From the NCBI GenBank assembly GCA_014189675.1, contig DVAE01000022.1, positions 1-26,172 on the forward strand: a DNA stretch of 26,172 nucleotides, in the 5' to 3' direction. Positions 7,348 through 15,240 of the stretch are shown here, piece after piece; within the stretch, counting starts at the first letter, position 1, and each line of letters begins with the position of its first letter. A program made the translations under genes and the position numbers. The DNA comes from Candidatus Undinarchaeales archaeon SRR5007147.bin71. Lineage in GTDB: Archaea; Undinarchaeota; Undinarchaeia; Undinarchaeales; Undinarchaeaceae. The notes under the pieces were generated by a model. It was given only the letters and a program-made list of their open reading frames with translations. It made no database searches and had not been told where the DNA came from.

Positions 7348-8087
7348 TCTACCTCTATTATCTGCCGTATTCTATCCATTACTGCCTTCAGATCTTGCTT
7401 CAACTCATCTAACTTAGCCAGATCAGTTTCACCCTGTGCTTCCTCATATATCTGGTCAATCTGCTTCAGACAAGACTTGAAATCATTTTTCAAATAGTCA
7501 ATTATTATTTTTGATGTAAAACCCTTTAAGGCTCCGGCATCTTCATGGGCTCCTTTAAAAATTTCCAAGTCAGTTCCAATCCTAATAAGACTTTCTTCAA
7601 TCTGCAAAAGAAGGAAATTTGCTTCGGCAATTTTGTTATCTCGCATCAGTCCTAGAATGTCTAAAAAAGTTTTTGGATATTCTCCAATCTTCCGTATACC
7701 CAGTTCCTTTGCCTTTTTCTTGGCCTTATCATATCGGTCTAATATCTCTTCCTTCTTCTGCAATGACCACTCATGAACACTCAGAGTTTCCCCTCGTTTT
7801 TTACTATTAACATATGCAACCGCAAAACTCCTTAGATAAGATGTAATAGCCTTAAGTCTCTCCAAACTACTATCCTCTTCAACCTTATTAGAAACTTCAG
7901 TGAGTCTATTCGTATCAGGATAGACCATTTTCATTATTTCCATTGTAGTGTCCATTCCAAGAGCTTTATTAGCCTTTGAAATCTGGTCAATAACTCGGCT
8001 TTTCTCTCTTTCAAGGCGTTCCTCTTTTTCTGAGCTTTCCTCTTTCTCCAGCCTTTTTCTTACATCTTCAAAAGGTTCTTTTGCCAT
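7344..8087 (-). CDS. Coiled-coil protein, unknown function
   Basis: A 247-residue, Lys/Glu-rich, almost entirely helical protein without signal peptide, membrane segment or cysteines outside C191. The N-terminal ~40 residues (KRLEKEESSEKEERLEREKS) are a charged coiled coil. The middle (about 60-110) is more globular with AITSYLRSFAVAYVNSKKRGE, and the last ~50 residues form another amphipathic helix pair. I do not recognise a family. It is first in a unit with the M24 peptidase and has a TATA-like box 28 nt upstream of the ATG, so the pair is probably expressed as a leaderless bicistronic message. A functional link with the peptidase is only positional. Confidence 0.8.
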   Translation of the reverse strand: MAKEPFEDVRKRLEKEESSEKEERLEREKSRVIDQISKANKALGMDTTMEIMKMVYPDTNRLTEVSNKVEEDSSLERLKAITSYLRSFAVAYVNSKKRGETLSVHEWSLQKKEEILDRYDKAKKKAKELGIRKIGEYPKTFLDILGLMRDNKIAEANFLLLQIEESLIRIGTDLEIFKGAHEDAGALKGFTSKIIIDYLKNDFKSCLKQIDQIYEEAQGETDLAKLDELKQDLKAVMDRIRQIIEVE

Positions 8088-8110
8088 AATTCTATACTAA
8101 ATTGCTTTCC

Positions 8111-8120
8111 AGATATATGT
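8111..8120 (-). promoter_or_regulatory. TATA-like box of the coiled-coil/M24 unit
   Basis: On the minus strand acatatatct is centred 28 nt before the ATG at 8087, consistent with a leaderless start. Confidence 0.55.
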
Positions 8121-8144
8121 CTTTTTTCCTTTCTCGTCCGCAAG

Positions 8145-8154
8145 TTTTTAATAA
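8145..8154 (+). promoter_or_regulatory. TATA-like box of the zinc-finger microprotein
   Basis: The sequence tttttaataa is centred about 25 nt before the ATG at 8175, the same spacing as at the other leaderless genes here. This supports the tiny downstream reading frame being expressed. Confidence 0.6.
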
Positions 8155-8174
8155 GTAATGATATTAAAGTATGT

Positions 8175-8303
8175 ATGGAACAAGCCGGAATATGTCAAAA
8201 CTGCAAAAAAGAGCTCGCGTCTTCACCCTGTTCTGTCTGCAAGTTTAATCTTTGTTCAGAATGCCGAGGCTCTCACAACTGTATGTCTTCAAATAAGGGT
8301 TAG
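8175..8303 (+). CDS. 42-residue zinc-finger microprotein (B-box-like Cys/His spacing)
   Basis: A short frame that is easy to miss. It has ATG at 8175, TAG at 8301 and 42 residues. Seven Cys and one His are laid out as C7-x2-C10-x8-C19-x2-C22-x4-C27-x2-C30-x3-H34-x1-C36, enough ligands for two zinc ions in a cross-brace. The spacing resembles B-box/RING-like small zinc domains rather than the CPxCG zinc ribbons common in archaea. Start choice is set by the TATA-like box 25 nt upstream; another ATG at 8171 is in a different frame. The 3' end overlaps the convergent aEF1B gene by 15 bp. Eight well-spaced ligands in 42 residues make chance unlikely. The target (RNA, DNA or protein) is unknown. 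Confidence 0.75.
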   Translation: MEQAGICQNCKKELASSPCSVCKFNLCSECRGSHNCMSSNKG

Positions 8304-8549
8304 AGCAAGCTGCTCTATACTACTGACTCCTTCAGTTTCCGATAAGGTCTTTTCAATAGAGTCAGGATCGCTCTTCGGATCCTTGTCATCAAGAATAAAA
8401 GTTGCAACAATCTGATCCATTCCATATATGAAAGGTTTTTTCTCAAGCGTTTCGAAATAAGAGATCTTCCTTATATCTTCCTCAAGCTTTTTCATATCAA
8501 CATCTGGTCCGTCCGGCCTTATTGCATAAATCAGTGCTGCTTTTCCCAT
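8289..8549 (-). CDS. ef1b: Translation elongation factor 1-beta (aEF1B)
   Basis: Nucleotide-exchange factor that recharges elongation factor 1-alpha with GTP. The 86-residue protein is the normal archaeal size and has the family layout: MGKAALIYAIRP strand, PDVDMKKLEEDIRK helix, a KKPFIYGMDQIVATFIL strand region, an acidic DDKDPKSDPDSIE helix start and the C-terminal EGVSSIEQLALTLI strand. It is monocistronic here with a TATA-like box ~27 nt upstream. Its 3' end overlaps the zinc-finger gene on the opposite strand. Confidence 0.93.
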   Translation of the reverse strand: MGKAALIYAIRPDGPDVDMKKLEEDIRKISYFETLEKKPFIYGMDQIVATFILDDKDPKSDPDSIEKTLSETEGVSSIEQLALTLI

Positions 8550-8570
8550 AGCGATTTGATATAATCTCAG

Positions 8571-8581
8571 CGCTTAATAAT
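8571..8581 (-). promoter_or_regulatory. TATA-like box of aEF1B
   Basis: On the minus strand the ttattaagcg element is centred about 27 nt before the ATG at 8549. It lies in the 101-bp divergent region shared with the glycolytic operon. Confidence 0.5.
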
Positions 8582-8602
8582 ACTTTCCAAGCACCGCTAA
8601 AA

Positions 8603-8625
8603 GCTTTTTAACAATCTTTTTAAGG
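8603..8625 (+). promoter_or_regulatory. Two overlapping TATA-like boxes of the glycolysis operon
   Basis: gctttttaa (8603-8611) is ~26 nt before a GTG at 8633, and ctttttaagg (8616-8625) is ~31 nt before the ATG at 8651. Either could drive the operon; they imply different starts for the first gene. Confidence 0.5.
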
Positions 8626-8650
8626 GCAAAAAGTGATAGGAAAACGGGAA

Positions 8651-9310
8651 ATGGCCTTTATACTATTGAATTTGAAAGCCTATGAACAGGGAGTGGGAAA
8701 AAACGCTGAGAATCTTTCTAGCATAGCTAGGGAAGTGTCTGAGTCTTCAGGTGAGCGAATAATTATTGCTTCTCAGGCTACTGATATCCAGGTGGTTTCC
8801 AAACTTATTGAAACCTTTGCCCAGCATGTGGATTCCGCACCTCTTGGAGCACAAACAGGCTCAATTCTCCCAGAATCAGCAAAGGCGGCAGGAGCTAGAG
8901 GAAGTCTTCTAAACCATGCCGAGCAGCAGATTTCTGATGACGATATAAAAACTGGAGTTGCAAGACTTAAGTCTCTTGAAATGGAAAGCATGGTTTGCGC
9001 AAGCAGTCCTGAACTTGCTGCAAAATATGCAGAATATGGACCAACTTACATTGCAATAGAGCCCCCTGAACTGATAGGAAGCGGAGTTTCAGTTTCCACG
9101 GCAAATCCAGATATCGTTACTGATAGCATAGAGAAAGTAAAGGCAGTAAATCCGTCTGTAAAAGTAGTCTGCGGAGCAGGCATATCCAGCGGCGAGGACG
9201 TCAGAAAAGCAATAGAACTCGGTTCTGAAGGGGCACTGGCTGCAAGCGCCTTTGTCAAGGCAGATGACCCGAAAGCAGTTCTGGAAGACCTGGTCGGGGG
9301 TCTAAAATGA
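8651..9310 (+). CDS. tpiA: Triosephosphate isomerase
   Basis: Interconverts dihydroxyacetone phosphate and glyceraldehyde 3-phosphate in the cytosol. Short archaeal type (219 residues from this ATG versus ~250 in bacteria). Active-site residues are visible: N7/K9 in LLNLKAY, H89 in LLNHAEQ, the catalytic E137 in YIAIEPPELIGSG (with the loop-6 region), and the phosphate-binding CGAGISSGED and ALAASAFVKA segments. I chose the ATG at 8651 because it places the protein directly before strand 1 as in relatives. A GTG at 8633 would add six residues and has a well-spaced TATA-like box, so it remains possible. It overlaps the PGK gene by 4 bp. Confidence 0.95.
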   Translation: MAFILLNLKAYEQGVGKNAENLSSIAREVSESSGERIIIASQATDIQVVSKLIETFAQHVDSAPLGAQTGSILPESAKAAGARGSLLNHAEQQISDDDIKTGVARLKSLEMESMVCASSPELAAKYAEYGPTYIAIEPPELIGSGVSVSTANPDIVTDSIEKVKAVNPSVKVVCGAGISSGEDVRKAIELGSEGALAASAFVKADDPKAVLEDLVGGLK

Positions 9311-10527
9311 ACTCTTTCAACACAATGGATGATTTTGATTTTTCAGAAAAGACAGTAATAGTCAGGCTTGATTTAAACTCACCAATAGATCCTCAAACTG
9401 GAGAGTTTTTGGACATAAGGAGAATAGAAAAGCATGCAATAACTATCAAAGAACTTTCCGAAAAAGGGGCAAAAGTTGTTGTTCTTTCTCACCAGGGTCG
9501 TCCTGGCTCAAGAGACTTCACAACTCTTGAAAAACACACCGTATATCTTCAGAAGGAAGTCGGACTTCCTATTGAGTATATAGAAGGCGGTCTCATAAGT
9601 CCTGGTGTTGTCAAAAAAATAAAGGAAATGAATAAAGGGGAAATAATTTTACTTGAGAATGTTCGTTTCCTTTCAGAAGAAAATATTTCACAGCCCTCAG
9701 ATGTTCAGGCAAAGACCCATTTTGTTGGGGTGCTCGCGCCTCTGGCTGATATTTATGTCGGAGATGCCTTCGCAACAGCTCACAGAAGTCAGAGTTCTCT
9801 TGTCGGTTTCCCGGAACTCCTTCCATCCTGTGCCGGAAGGGTAATGGAAAAAGAAATTTCAATGCTATCTGAGGCAAGAAGTTCTGATGCTAGACCTAGT
9901 GTATTCTCAGCTGGTGGGGCGAAGGTTCGTGACAGCCTGAAAGTTATTGCACACTTCTTGGACCGGGAAATTGTTGACACAGTTCTAACCTCAGGTCTCG
10001 TTTCCAGTGTATTTCTGGTAGCAAAAGGATATAAAATCGGAGGTCTGGAATATATGGAAAATTACACTTCACTTGTAAGAAAAGCAAAAAGACTCTACAA
10101 TGATTATCCTGATAAAATAATTCTTCCTGAAGATCTTGCTGCAGACAAATACGGAGAAAGGATAGAGCTGCCTCTTTCAGAGCTTCCAATTCCTTACAAA
10201 ATATCTGATATAGGAAGTAAGACTGCTAAAAATTATTCCGAAATTCTCAGGTCGGCAAAGACTATTATAGCTAATGGACCTGCGGGGATTTTCGAAGACG
10301 AAAACTTTTCCAAGGGAACTAATGAAATTGCAAAGGCAATCGCCGAATCTGGCGGATTCACAGTTGTTGGAGGCGGTCATATAGCAACAGCAATACGCAA
10401 GCTAAATCTTGGAGATAAAATCACCCACATTAGCACAGGAGGCGGAGCATGCATACTCTTCTTGGCAGGGGCAAAGTTGCCTGCTATAGAAGCTCTTAAG
10501 AAGTCAAAGGAACGAGAATCTAAGTAA
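9307..10527 (+). CDS. pgk: Phosphoglycerate kinase
   Basis: Transfers phosphate between 1,3-bisphosphoglycerate and ADP in glycolysis or gluconeogenesis. The 406-residue protein has normal length. Visible motifs are VIVRLDLNSPID near the N-terminus, LSHQGRPG, LLENVRFLSEE, GDAFATAHRSQSSLVGF, FSAGGAKVRDSLKV, the hinge region with NGPAGIFE and the nucleotide-binding THISTGGGACILFLAG at the C-terminus. The start overlaps the TPI stop (ATGA), and one base separates it from GAPDH. This order makes a contiguous triose-phosphate module. Confidence 0.97.
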   Translation: MNSFNTMDDFDFSEKTVIVRLDLNSPIDPQTGEFLDIRRIEKHAITIKELSEKGAKVVVLSHQGRPGSRDFTTLEKHTVYLQKEVGLPIEYIEGGLISPGVVKKIKEMNKGEIILLENVRFLSEENISQPSDVQAKTHFVGVLAPLADIYVGDAFATAHRSQSSLVGFPELLPSCAGRVMEKEISMLSEARSSDARPSVFSAGGAKVRDSLKVIAHFLDREIVDTVLTSGLVSSVFLVAKGYKIGGLEYMENYTSLVRKAKRLYNDYPDKIILPEDLAADKYGERIELPLSELPIPYKISDIGSKTAKNYSEILRSAKTIIANGPAGIFEDENFSKGTNEIAKAIAESGGFTVVGGGHIATAIRKLNLGDKITHISTGGGACILFLAGAKLPAIEALKKSKERESK

Positions 10528-10528
10528 A

Positions 10529-11548
10529 ATGAGCAAGGTAAAAGTAGCAATCAACGGATACGGAACCATAGGGAAAAGAGTAGCGGATGCTGTCAGTCTT
10601 CAGAATGATATGGAAGTCCTCGGTGTTACAAAAACAAAACCAACTTTCGAAGCTCGCCTTGCAAATGAGAAAGGATATCCATTATACGGAATTTCAAAAG
10701 AAAGCGTTAAGTCTTTTGAAGAGGCAGGTCTTAAAACAGAGGGTGTTTTCGACAGTCTTCTAGAACAGGCCGACATAATTATTGACTGCACACCTGGAAA
10801 AGTCGGCGCGAAAAATAAAGAAGATCTTTATATTCCAAAAAAACTCAAAGCTATCTATCAGGGTGGAGAAAAGGCATCAGTTGGCGAAACAAGTTTTGTC
10901 GCTCAGATAAACTACAATTCTTCCATTGGGAAGGATCACGTTCGTGTGGTCAGCTGTAACACAACTGGCCTGTCAAGAGCTATTGGAGCATTATCTTCAA
11001 ACTTCAGTATCGGGACTGTCAGGGCTTTTCTAGTAAGGAGAAGCGTGGATCCCAGAGATTCCTCAAAAGGACCAATAAATGCTATAATTCCGGATCCTCT
11101 GACGGTTCCAAGTCATCACGGTCCAGACATCCAGACTATTCTTCCTGACCTTAATGTAATAACAAGCGCGGTAAAAGTTCCTACAACTCTGATGCATCTT
11201 CATTCTCTTATGGTCGAGCTCAAAGACGGCACCTCAGAAAGCGATGTTAAAAATGTTCTCGAGCAGACCAGGAGAACAAAAGTTCTACACTCAAAAGAGG
11301 GCTTTCGTTCAACAGCTGAAGTTATAGAATATGCCCGTGACCTTGGTCGTTCAAGATATGACCTGTATGAGAACATGATTTGGGAGGACTCTATTGTCGT
11401 GAAGGACAAAGAGGCCTATTTTTTCCAAGGAATAGCTCAGGAGTCTATTGTCGTTCCTGAGAATATAGACGCAATTCGCGCTGCTCTGGAGTTGGAAACA
11501 GATGCAGAGAAGAGTATGGATAAAACAGACAAAACACTTTCAATCTAA
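10529..11548 (+). CDS. gap: Type II (archaeal) phosphorylating glyceraldehyde-3-phosphate dehydrogenase
   Basis: NAD(P)-dependent oxidation of glyceraldehyde 3-phosphate to 1,3-bisphosphoglycerate, often working mainly in the gluconeogenic direction in archaea. The Rossmann motif INGYGTIGKRVADAV (8-22), DCTPGKVGAKN (86-96) and the catalytic Cys143 in VVSCNTTGLSR are typical of the archaeal class, which is distant from bacterial GAPDH. At 339 residues it is full length; the last ~15 residues (KSMDKTDKTLSI) are a polar tail. It directly follows PGK by one base and overlaps the Pth2 start by one base (TAATG). Confidence 0.97.
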   Translation: MSKVKVAINGYGTIGKRVADAVSLQNDMEVLGVTKTKPTFEARLANEKGYPLYGISKESVKSFEEAGLKTEGVFDSLLEQADIIIDCTPGKVGAKNKEDLYIPKKLKAIYQGGEKASVGETSFVAQINYNSSIGKDHVRVVSCNTTGLSRAIGALSSNFSIGTVRAFLVRRSVDPRDSSKGPINAIIPDPLTVPSHHGPDIQTILPDLNVITSAVKVPTTLMHLHSLMVELKDGTSESDVKNVLEQTRRTKVLHSKEGFRSTAEVIEYARDLGRSRYDLYENMIWEDSIVVKDKEAYFFQGIAQESIVVPENIDAIRAALELETDAEKSMDKTDKTLSI

Positions 11549-11892
11549 TGCCTCACAAACAAGTAATAGTTGTCAGAAAGGATCTCAAACTTAGCCCCGG
11601 TAAGATGTCTGTTCAGGTGGCTCACGCTTCTGTAGAGTCTCTCTGGAAATCAGACGGAAAAGTTGCATCTAACTGGTCCGAAGAAGGCGCAAGAAAAGTT
11701 GCAGTATATGCGGAAGACGAGAAAGAACTTCTTGAAATTTTTGAGAAAGCAAAATCAATGGGAATTCCTGCAGCTCTCATAACAGATGCCGGAAAAACTG
11801 AGATTCCTCCTGGTACAAAGACTGCTGTCGGTCTCGGACCGGATACACAGGAAAATCTGAACAAAATAACTGGAAATCTTTCTCTTGTATGA
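11548..11892 (+). CDS. pth2: Peptidyl-tRNA hydrolase, archaeal/eukaryotic type
   Basis: Frees tRNA from peptidyl-tRNAs that drop off ribosomes. The 114-residue size is that of Pth2. Family motifs are RKDLKLSPGKMSVQVAHASVES (20-residue core from K5 region), the AGKTEIPPGTKTAVGLGPD segment and the final strand. It lies between GAPDH and TruD with a one-base overlap upstream and a 4-bp ATGA overlap downstream, so it is translated as part of the same operon although its role is in translation quality control. Confidence 0.95.
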   Translation: MPHKQVIVVRKDLKLSPGKMSVQVAHASVESLWKSDGKVASNWSEEGARKVAVYAEDEKELLEIFEKAKSMGIPAALITDAGKTEIPPGTKTAVGLGPDTQENLNKITGNLSLV

Positions 11893-13025
11893 ATGATATA
11901 GGAATTCGGGCCTACGCCACAAAATCAAAAGGGATAGGCGGAACTATCAAAGAAGTTCCGGAAGATTTCATAGTCCAGGAAATCCAGAATGACATTAGTG
12001 TTTCCAGTCTCGAGCCCTCAAAGAATTTACCTTCTGATTCGGATGAATCTAAAGAATATACTCACTTTACTCTGGTCAAAAGGGACTGGAACCAGGAACA
12101 AATTCTTAAGCGTGTAGCAAGGCGCATCGGAATTTCAAGAAAGCGTTTCTCTGTATCGGGAACAAAAGACAAAAAAGCTCTTACTGCTCAAAAAGTTTCC
12201 GCCTGGAATATCTCAGCTCAGAATCTTTTAAATGTCCGAATAAAGGACTGCGAAATCGGAGACTTCTCATATTCCACTGGAAGGATAGAGCTTGGAGATC
12301 ACTGGGGAAACCGTTTCACAGTAAAAATTCTCGGAGCGTCAGGAAGTCCTGAACAAACACTCTCAGAACTCGAAGAGCTCGGCGGAATTCCAAATTTCTT
12401 TGGAGAACAGCGTTTCGGTCTGCGACTTAACAATCATATTGTTGGAAAACATATTCTTGAAGGAAATATAGAGTCTGCAGTTCACGAGTTCCTCGCAGGA
12501 ACTGGTGAAAGAGAGTCTAAAGAAGGAAGGCAGGCTCGCGAAGCTCTTGCAGAAAACTGGGGGGATTTTGGAAAGGCTCTTAAAGATTTTCCAGTCTATA
12601 TGCGCTTTGAACGGGCTCTTCTAGATCATCTTAATGTTCATTCAAATGACTATGTCGGAGCTTTCAAAAAACTGTCAAAACAGACATACAAATTTTTCAC
12701 CCACGCTTATCAGAGCTATCTTTTCAATATAATTCTAAGTGATCGTATCAATAAAGGCTCCTCTCTAGAAGGAAACGCCAGCATACTCGGCTACAAATCG
12801 GAGCCTGACGAGACCGAATCAGCACTTTTGGAAAAAGAAGGTCTGAGTTTGAAAGATTTCAAAGTCAGCCAGTTTCCTGAGGCCAGCGTTCGCGGAGACC
12901 GCCGAAATTTCCTCGCTGAAATTAAAAATTTGAGCTTTCAGGGTAAAAATAACATTACTCTGAGCTTCGATCTCACAAAAGGAGCTTACGCCACCATTCT
13001 TTTAAGGGAGGTTCAAAAGGCATAA
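11889..13025 (+). CDS. truD: tRNA pseudouridine(13) synthase TruD
   Basis: Isomerises uridine 13 of tRNA to pseudouridine. Motifs: VPEDFIVQEI near the N-terminus, HFTLVKRDWNQEQILKRVARR (60-80), the catalytic motif SGTKDKKALTAQ with D94, and NFFGEQRFGL, which builds the active site of this family. The 378-residue length is within the archaeal TruD range. It is the last gene of the operon that begins with TPI; the next TATA-like box overlaps its stop codon. Confidence 0.95.
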   Translation: MNDIGIRAYATKSKGIGGTIKEVPEDFIVQEIQNDISVSSLEPSKNLPSDSDESKEYTHFTLVKRDWNQEQILKRVARRIGISRKRFSVSGTKDKKALTAQKVSAWNISAQNLLNVRIKDCEIGDFSYSTGRIELGDHWGNRFTVKILGASGSPEQTLSELEELGGIPNFFGEQRFGLRLNNHIVGKHILEGNIESAVHEFLAGTGERESKEGRQAREALAENWGDFGKALKDFPVYMRFERALLDHLNVHSNDYVGAFKKLSKQTYKFFTHAYQSYLFNIILSDRINKGSSLEGNASILGYKSEPDETESALLEKEGLSLKDFKVSQFPEASVRGDRRNFLAEIKNLSFQGKNNITLSFDLTKGAYATILLREVQKA

Positions 13026-13029
13026 ATAG
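13021..13029 (+). promoter_or_regulatory. TATA-like box of aglB
   Basis: cataaatag overlaps the TruD stop codon and is centred 28 nt before the ATG at 13053, giving the oligosaccharyltransferase gene its own leaderless promoter. Confidence 0.6.
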
Positions 13030-13052
13030 ATACTGTCCCATGAAAACTTTCT

Positions 13053-15080
13053 ATGGCTGAGCAGGAATATTCAGTTGATTTTTCAAAAATTGCTGAAAAA
13101 CTCGTAAAGAATAAAAAAGTCATTTTCTTCGTTTTACTAGCCTTAGTACTTCTTTTCTCAGCCTGGGTTCGCCTGATACCTGCAGACCAGTATTATCTGT
13201 CCGCGATGGACCCTTACTGGCATTATCGCCACTCAGCTGAAATAGTGGACCACGGTTATCCTGGAACTGAGTTAAGAGAAATAGATGGAAAGATGGTTCC
13301 TTGGGACTCTTTCCACAATGCACCTTACGGCGGGGAGGCCTCAAAAGAGTTCTACCAATATTTCACAGCCTATAGTTACATGTATTTAGGGAAGTTCCTT
13401 GTTGCCGATTTAATGACTTGGACTAAACTTACTCCAGTCTTTTTCGGAGTTCTCTCAGTTCTTTTCATGTATTTACTGGTTGCCCAGCTATTCGGCAGAG
13501 GGGCAGGTCTTGGCGCAGCCTTCATGTTTTCTATAGCTCCCTCCTTCCTCATGCGAAGCGTTGCAGGTTTCGCCGATACTGACGCTCCAATAGCCTTCTT
13601 TACAATACTCAGCTTCTATCTCTTTCTTTTAGCATGGGACCGAGAATCCTATTTATGGGGAGCTTCAGCCGGTCTTTCTATGGGGTTGTTCGCATTCACT
13701 TGGGGTGGCTACAGATTCGCCCCGCTATTTATAACAGCGGCTGTAGGTTTCCACCTGGTTTCAAAAATAACTCTTGCCTATGTCAGAAAAAAGAACATAA
13801 TTGATGAACTCAAAACCCACAGGAAAAAATACACAGTATTCGCGGTTTTCCTTCTTTCAATGTTCATATTCGTTACACTATTCAAAGGCATAGAGCTTGC
13901 AAAATTCTGGAGCGCAACAAGAGTGTTCTCCTCTCTGAAAGAAATGCAAAGAGAATCACTTGATACGGGCGTAAGGAATGTTTTCCTGACTGTTTCAGAA
14001 ATGAGCCCAGGAAGTCTTGTAGAAATCGTAAGCCGCGTTCACATAATCTCAGTATTCCTCTTCTTCGGATTCCTCGCACTTCTTCCCTTCGGTTTATGGA
14101 AAAAACTTTCAGGCAAATTCTTCCACTTGTCCTTCTTTACAATATGGTTGGCCGCTACCTTCTATTCGTCTTTCACGGCTGTTCGTTTCATAGAAATGTT
14201 TGCAATACCACTCGCCATCTTCAGTGGAATCGTAATTGCCGAAATGATTTCTAAAATATCAAGCAAAAAGCCAGCTATTTCTATATTTATAGTTGTTACA
14301 CTCATCGCACTTATTTTCTTCGTTCCAAACTATAACCTCAGCGGACCCTCATATTTCCAAACTTCAATCTCAATAGCATCTCAGTCAGGTCCCGGAGTTT
14401 CAGGTCCTTGGCTTGATTTCTATGATTGGGTAAAAACAGAAACTCCAAAGGGTGCAATATTCGCAAGCTGGTGGGATCCGGGTCACGCTCTTACAGCTCT
14501 CGGAGAGCGTCCAGCGGTAGCAGACGGAAGCCAAAATGACGAGCATGTCCACGATCTTGCCCTAATGTTCACATCAACTGATATGGACACTTCTCTGAGC
14601 CTTATGAAAGAGTATAATATCAGTTATTTCTTCACAAGTTCTGACCTTCTTCCAAAATACAGTGCAATAAGCTTCCTTGCAGGGGAGCCTGACTACTATC
14701 CACAGGTTCCACTGTCCCAGACAAGTCAGCAGGGAGACACAGTCGTCCTTGAATACAAACTCAGCCAGACTGAAGCTGTTTATGTATCCTTAACAGGACC
14801 CTTTGCATCAGCAACTCTCCAAAGTGGCTATAACACAGTTCCAATACAAAGAATTATAGTATTTTCAAGTGGTCAGCCGGTAAAATTCGAGACAGAGGCT
14901 GAGAACGCTGTTGATTATATGATATACGTCCTTCCTGACTATCAGTCTGTTTTCCTTCTTCCACCAAGGCTCGAGAACAATCTATTGACACGCTTGCATC
15001 TCTTTTCAGGAGCCGATGTTGATGGTCTGGAATTTGTAAAGGACTTTGGCGGAACTATTAAGGTTTTCAAAGTGAAATAA
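13053..15080 (+). CDS. aglB: Oligosaccharyltransferase AglB (STT3 family)
   Basis: Membrane enzyme that transfers the lipid-linked glycan to Asn in N-x-S/T sequons on the outer face of the membrane. The N-terminal half has about a dozen membrane spans and the first-loop acidic motif D53-P-Y-W (AMDPYWHYRHS). The second acidic motif is in AGFADTDAPI. The sequon-recognising motif W473-W-D-P-G-H begins the C-terminal globular domain, followed by ALGERPAVADGSQND. A possible DK-like element, D531-x3-K535-x3-I539, is one residue longer than the usual D-x2-K spacing. At 675 residues it is a short-form AglB with only ~200 residues of soluble domain. It stands first in a ~13-kb glycosylation region; sequon-rich surface genes at the left end are likely targets. 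Confidence 0.96.
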   Translation: MAEQEYSVDFSKIAEKLVKNKKVIFFVLLALVLLFSAWVRLIPADQYYLSAMDPYWHYRHSAEIVDHGYPGTELREIDGKMVPWDSFHNAPYGGEASKEFYQYFTAYSYMYLGKFLVADLMTWTKLTPVFFGVLSVLFMYLLVAQLFGRGAGLGAAFMFSIAPSFLMRSVAGFADTDAPIAFFTILSFYLFLLAWDRESYLWGASAGLSMGLFAFTWGGYRFAPLFITAAVGFHLVSKITLAYVRKKNIIDELKTHRKKYTVFAVFLLSMFIFVTLFKGIELAKFWSATRVFSSLKEMQRESLDTGVRNVFLTVSEMSPGSLVEIVSRVHIISVFLFFGFLALLPFGLWKKLSGKFFHLSFFTIWLAATFYSSFTAVRFIEMFAIPLAIFSGIVIAEMISKISSKKPAISIFIVVTLIALIFFVPNYNLSGPSYFQTSISIASQSGPGVSGPWLDFYDWVKTETPKGAIFASWWDPGHALTALGERPAVADGSQNDEHVHDLALMFTSTDMDTSLSLMKEYNISYFFTSSDLLPKYSAISFLAGEPDYYPQVPLSQTSQQGDTVVLEYKLSQTEAVYVSLTGPFASATLQSGYNTVPIQRIIVFSSGQPVKFETEAENAVDYMIYVLPDYQSVFLLPPRLENNLLTRLHLFSGADVDGLEFVKDFGGTIKVFKVK

Positions 15081-15093
15081 TTGCCAAGAGAAA

Positions 15094-15104
15094 GCTTTAA
15101 TAAT
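15094..15104 (+). promoter_or_regulatory. TATA-like box of the structured RNA candidate
   Basis: The element ctttaataat is centred near 15099, 14 bp or so after the aglB stop codon. With this window's usual 25-28 nt spacing, transcription would begin at about 15124-15127, exactly at the base of the first hairpin. Confidence 0.5.
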
Positions 15105-15124
15105 ACAATTTACTAATGCTTAGT

Positions 15125-15222
15125 TTATGTGGTTTCCCTAAAAGATACTACATAATCTTAGCAGCTATATGCTGCAGGCGCCTCCCTTCTGTGCAAAAAC
15201 ACAGACCACCACCGGGGGGCGC
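15125..15222 (+). ncRNA. Candidate structured ncRNA, three tandem hairpins, unknown family
   Basis: Hairpin P1 pairs 15125-15132 with 15148-15155 (8 bp, one G-U), with a possible inner TTT/AAA extension. P2 is GCAGC 15161-15165 with GCTGC 15171-15175 around TATAT. P3 has a 9-bp outer stem 15178-15186/15214-15222 (one U-G), an inner 6-bp stem TCTGTG 15188-15193/CACAGA 15200-15205, loop CAAAAA, and an unpaired CCACCACC (15206-15213) on the 3' side. Both wobble pairs would be A-C mismatches on the minus strand, so the plus strand is favoured. A TATA-like box is correctly placed upstream, and the next gene has its own box after the structure. It is not a tRNA, 5S, SRP or RNase P RNA. It could instead be a leader of the downstream gene if transcription runs through. 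Confidence 0.55.
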
Positions 15223-15240
15223 ATACCTTTCTCATAAGAG

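Noticed and set aside
8158-8415. 85-codon frame overlapping the zinc-finger gene and antisense to aEF1B
   Set aside because: It lies in a different frame from the Cys-rich microprotein and is antisense to a well-conserved gene; no family features are visible.
8633-8650. GTG start adding six residues to triosephosphate isomerase
   Set aside because: Relatives begin directly at strand 1, matching the ATG at 8651; kept as an alternative because a TATA-like box is well placed for the GTG.
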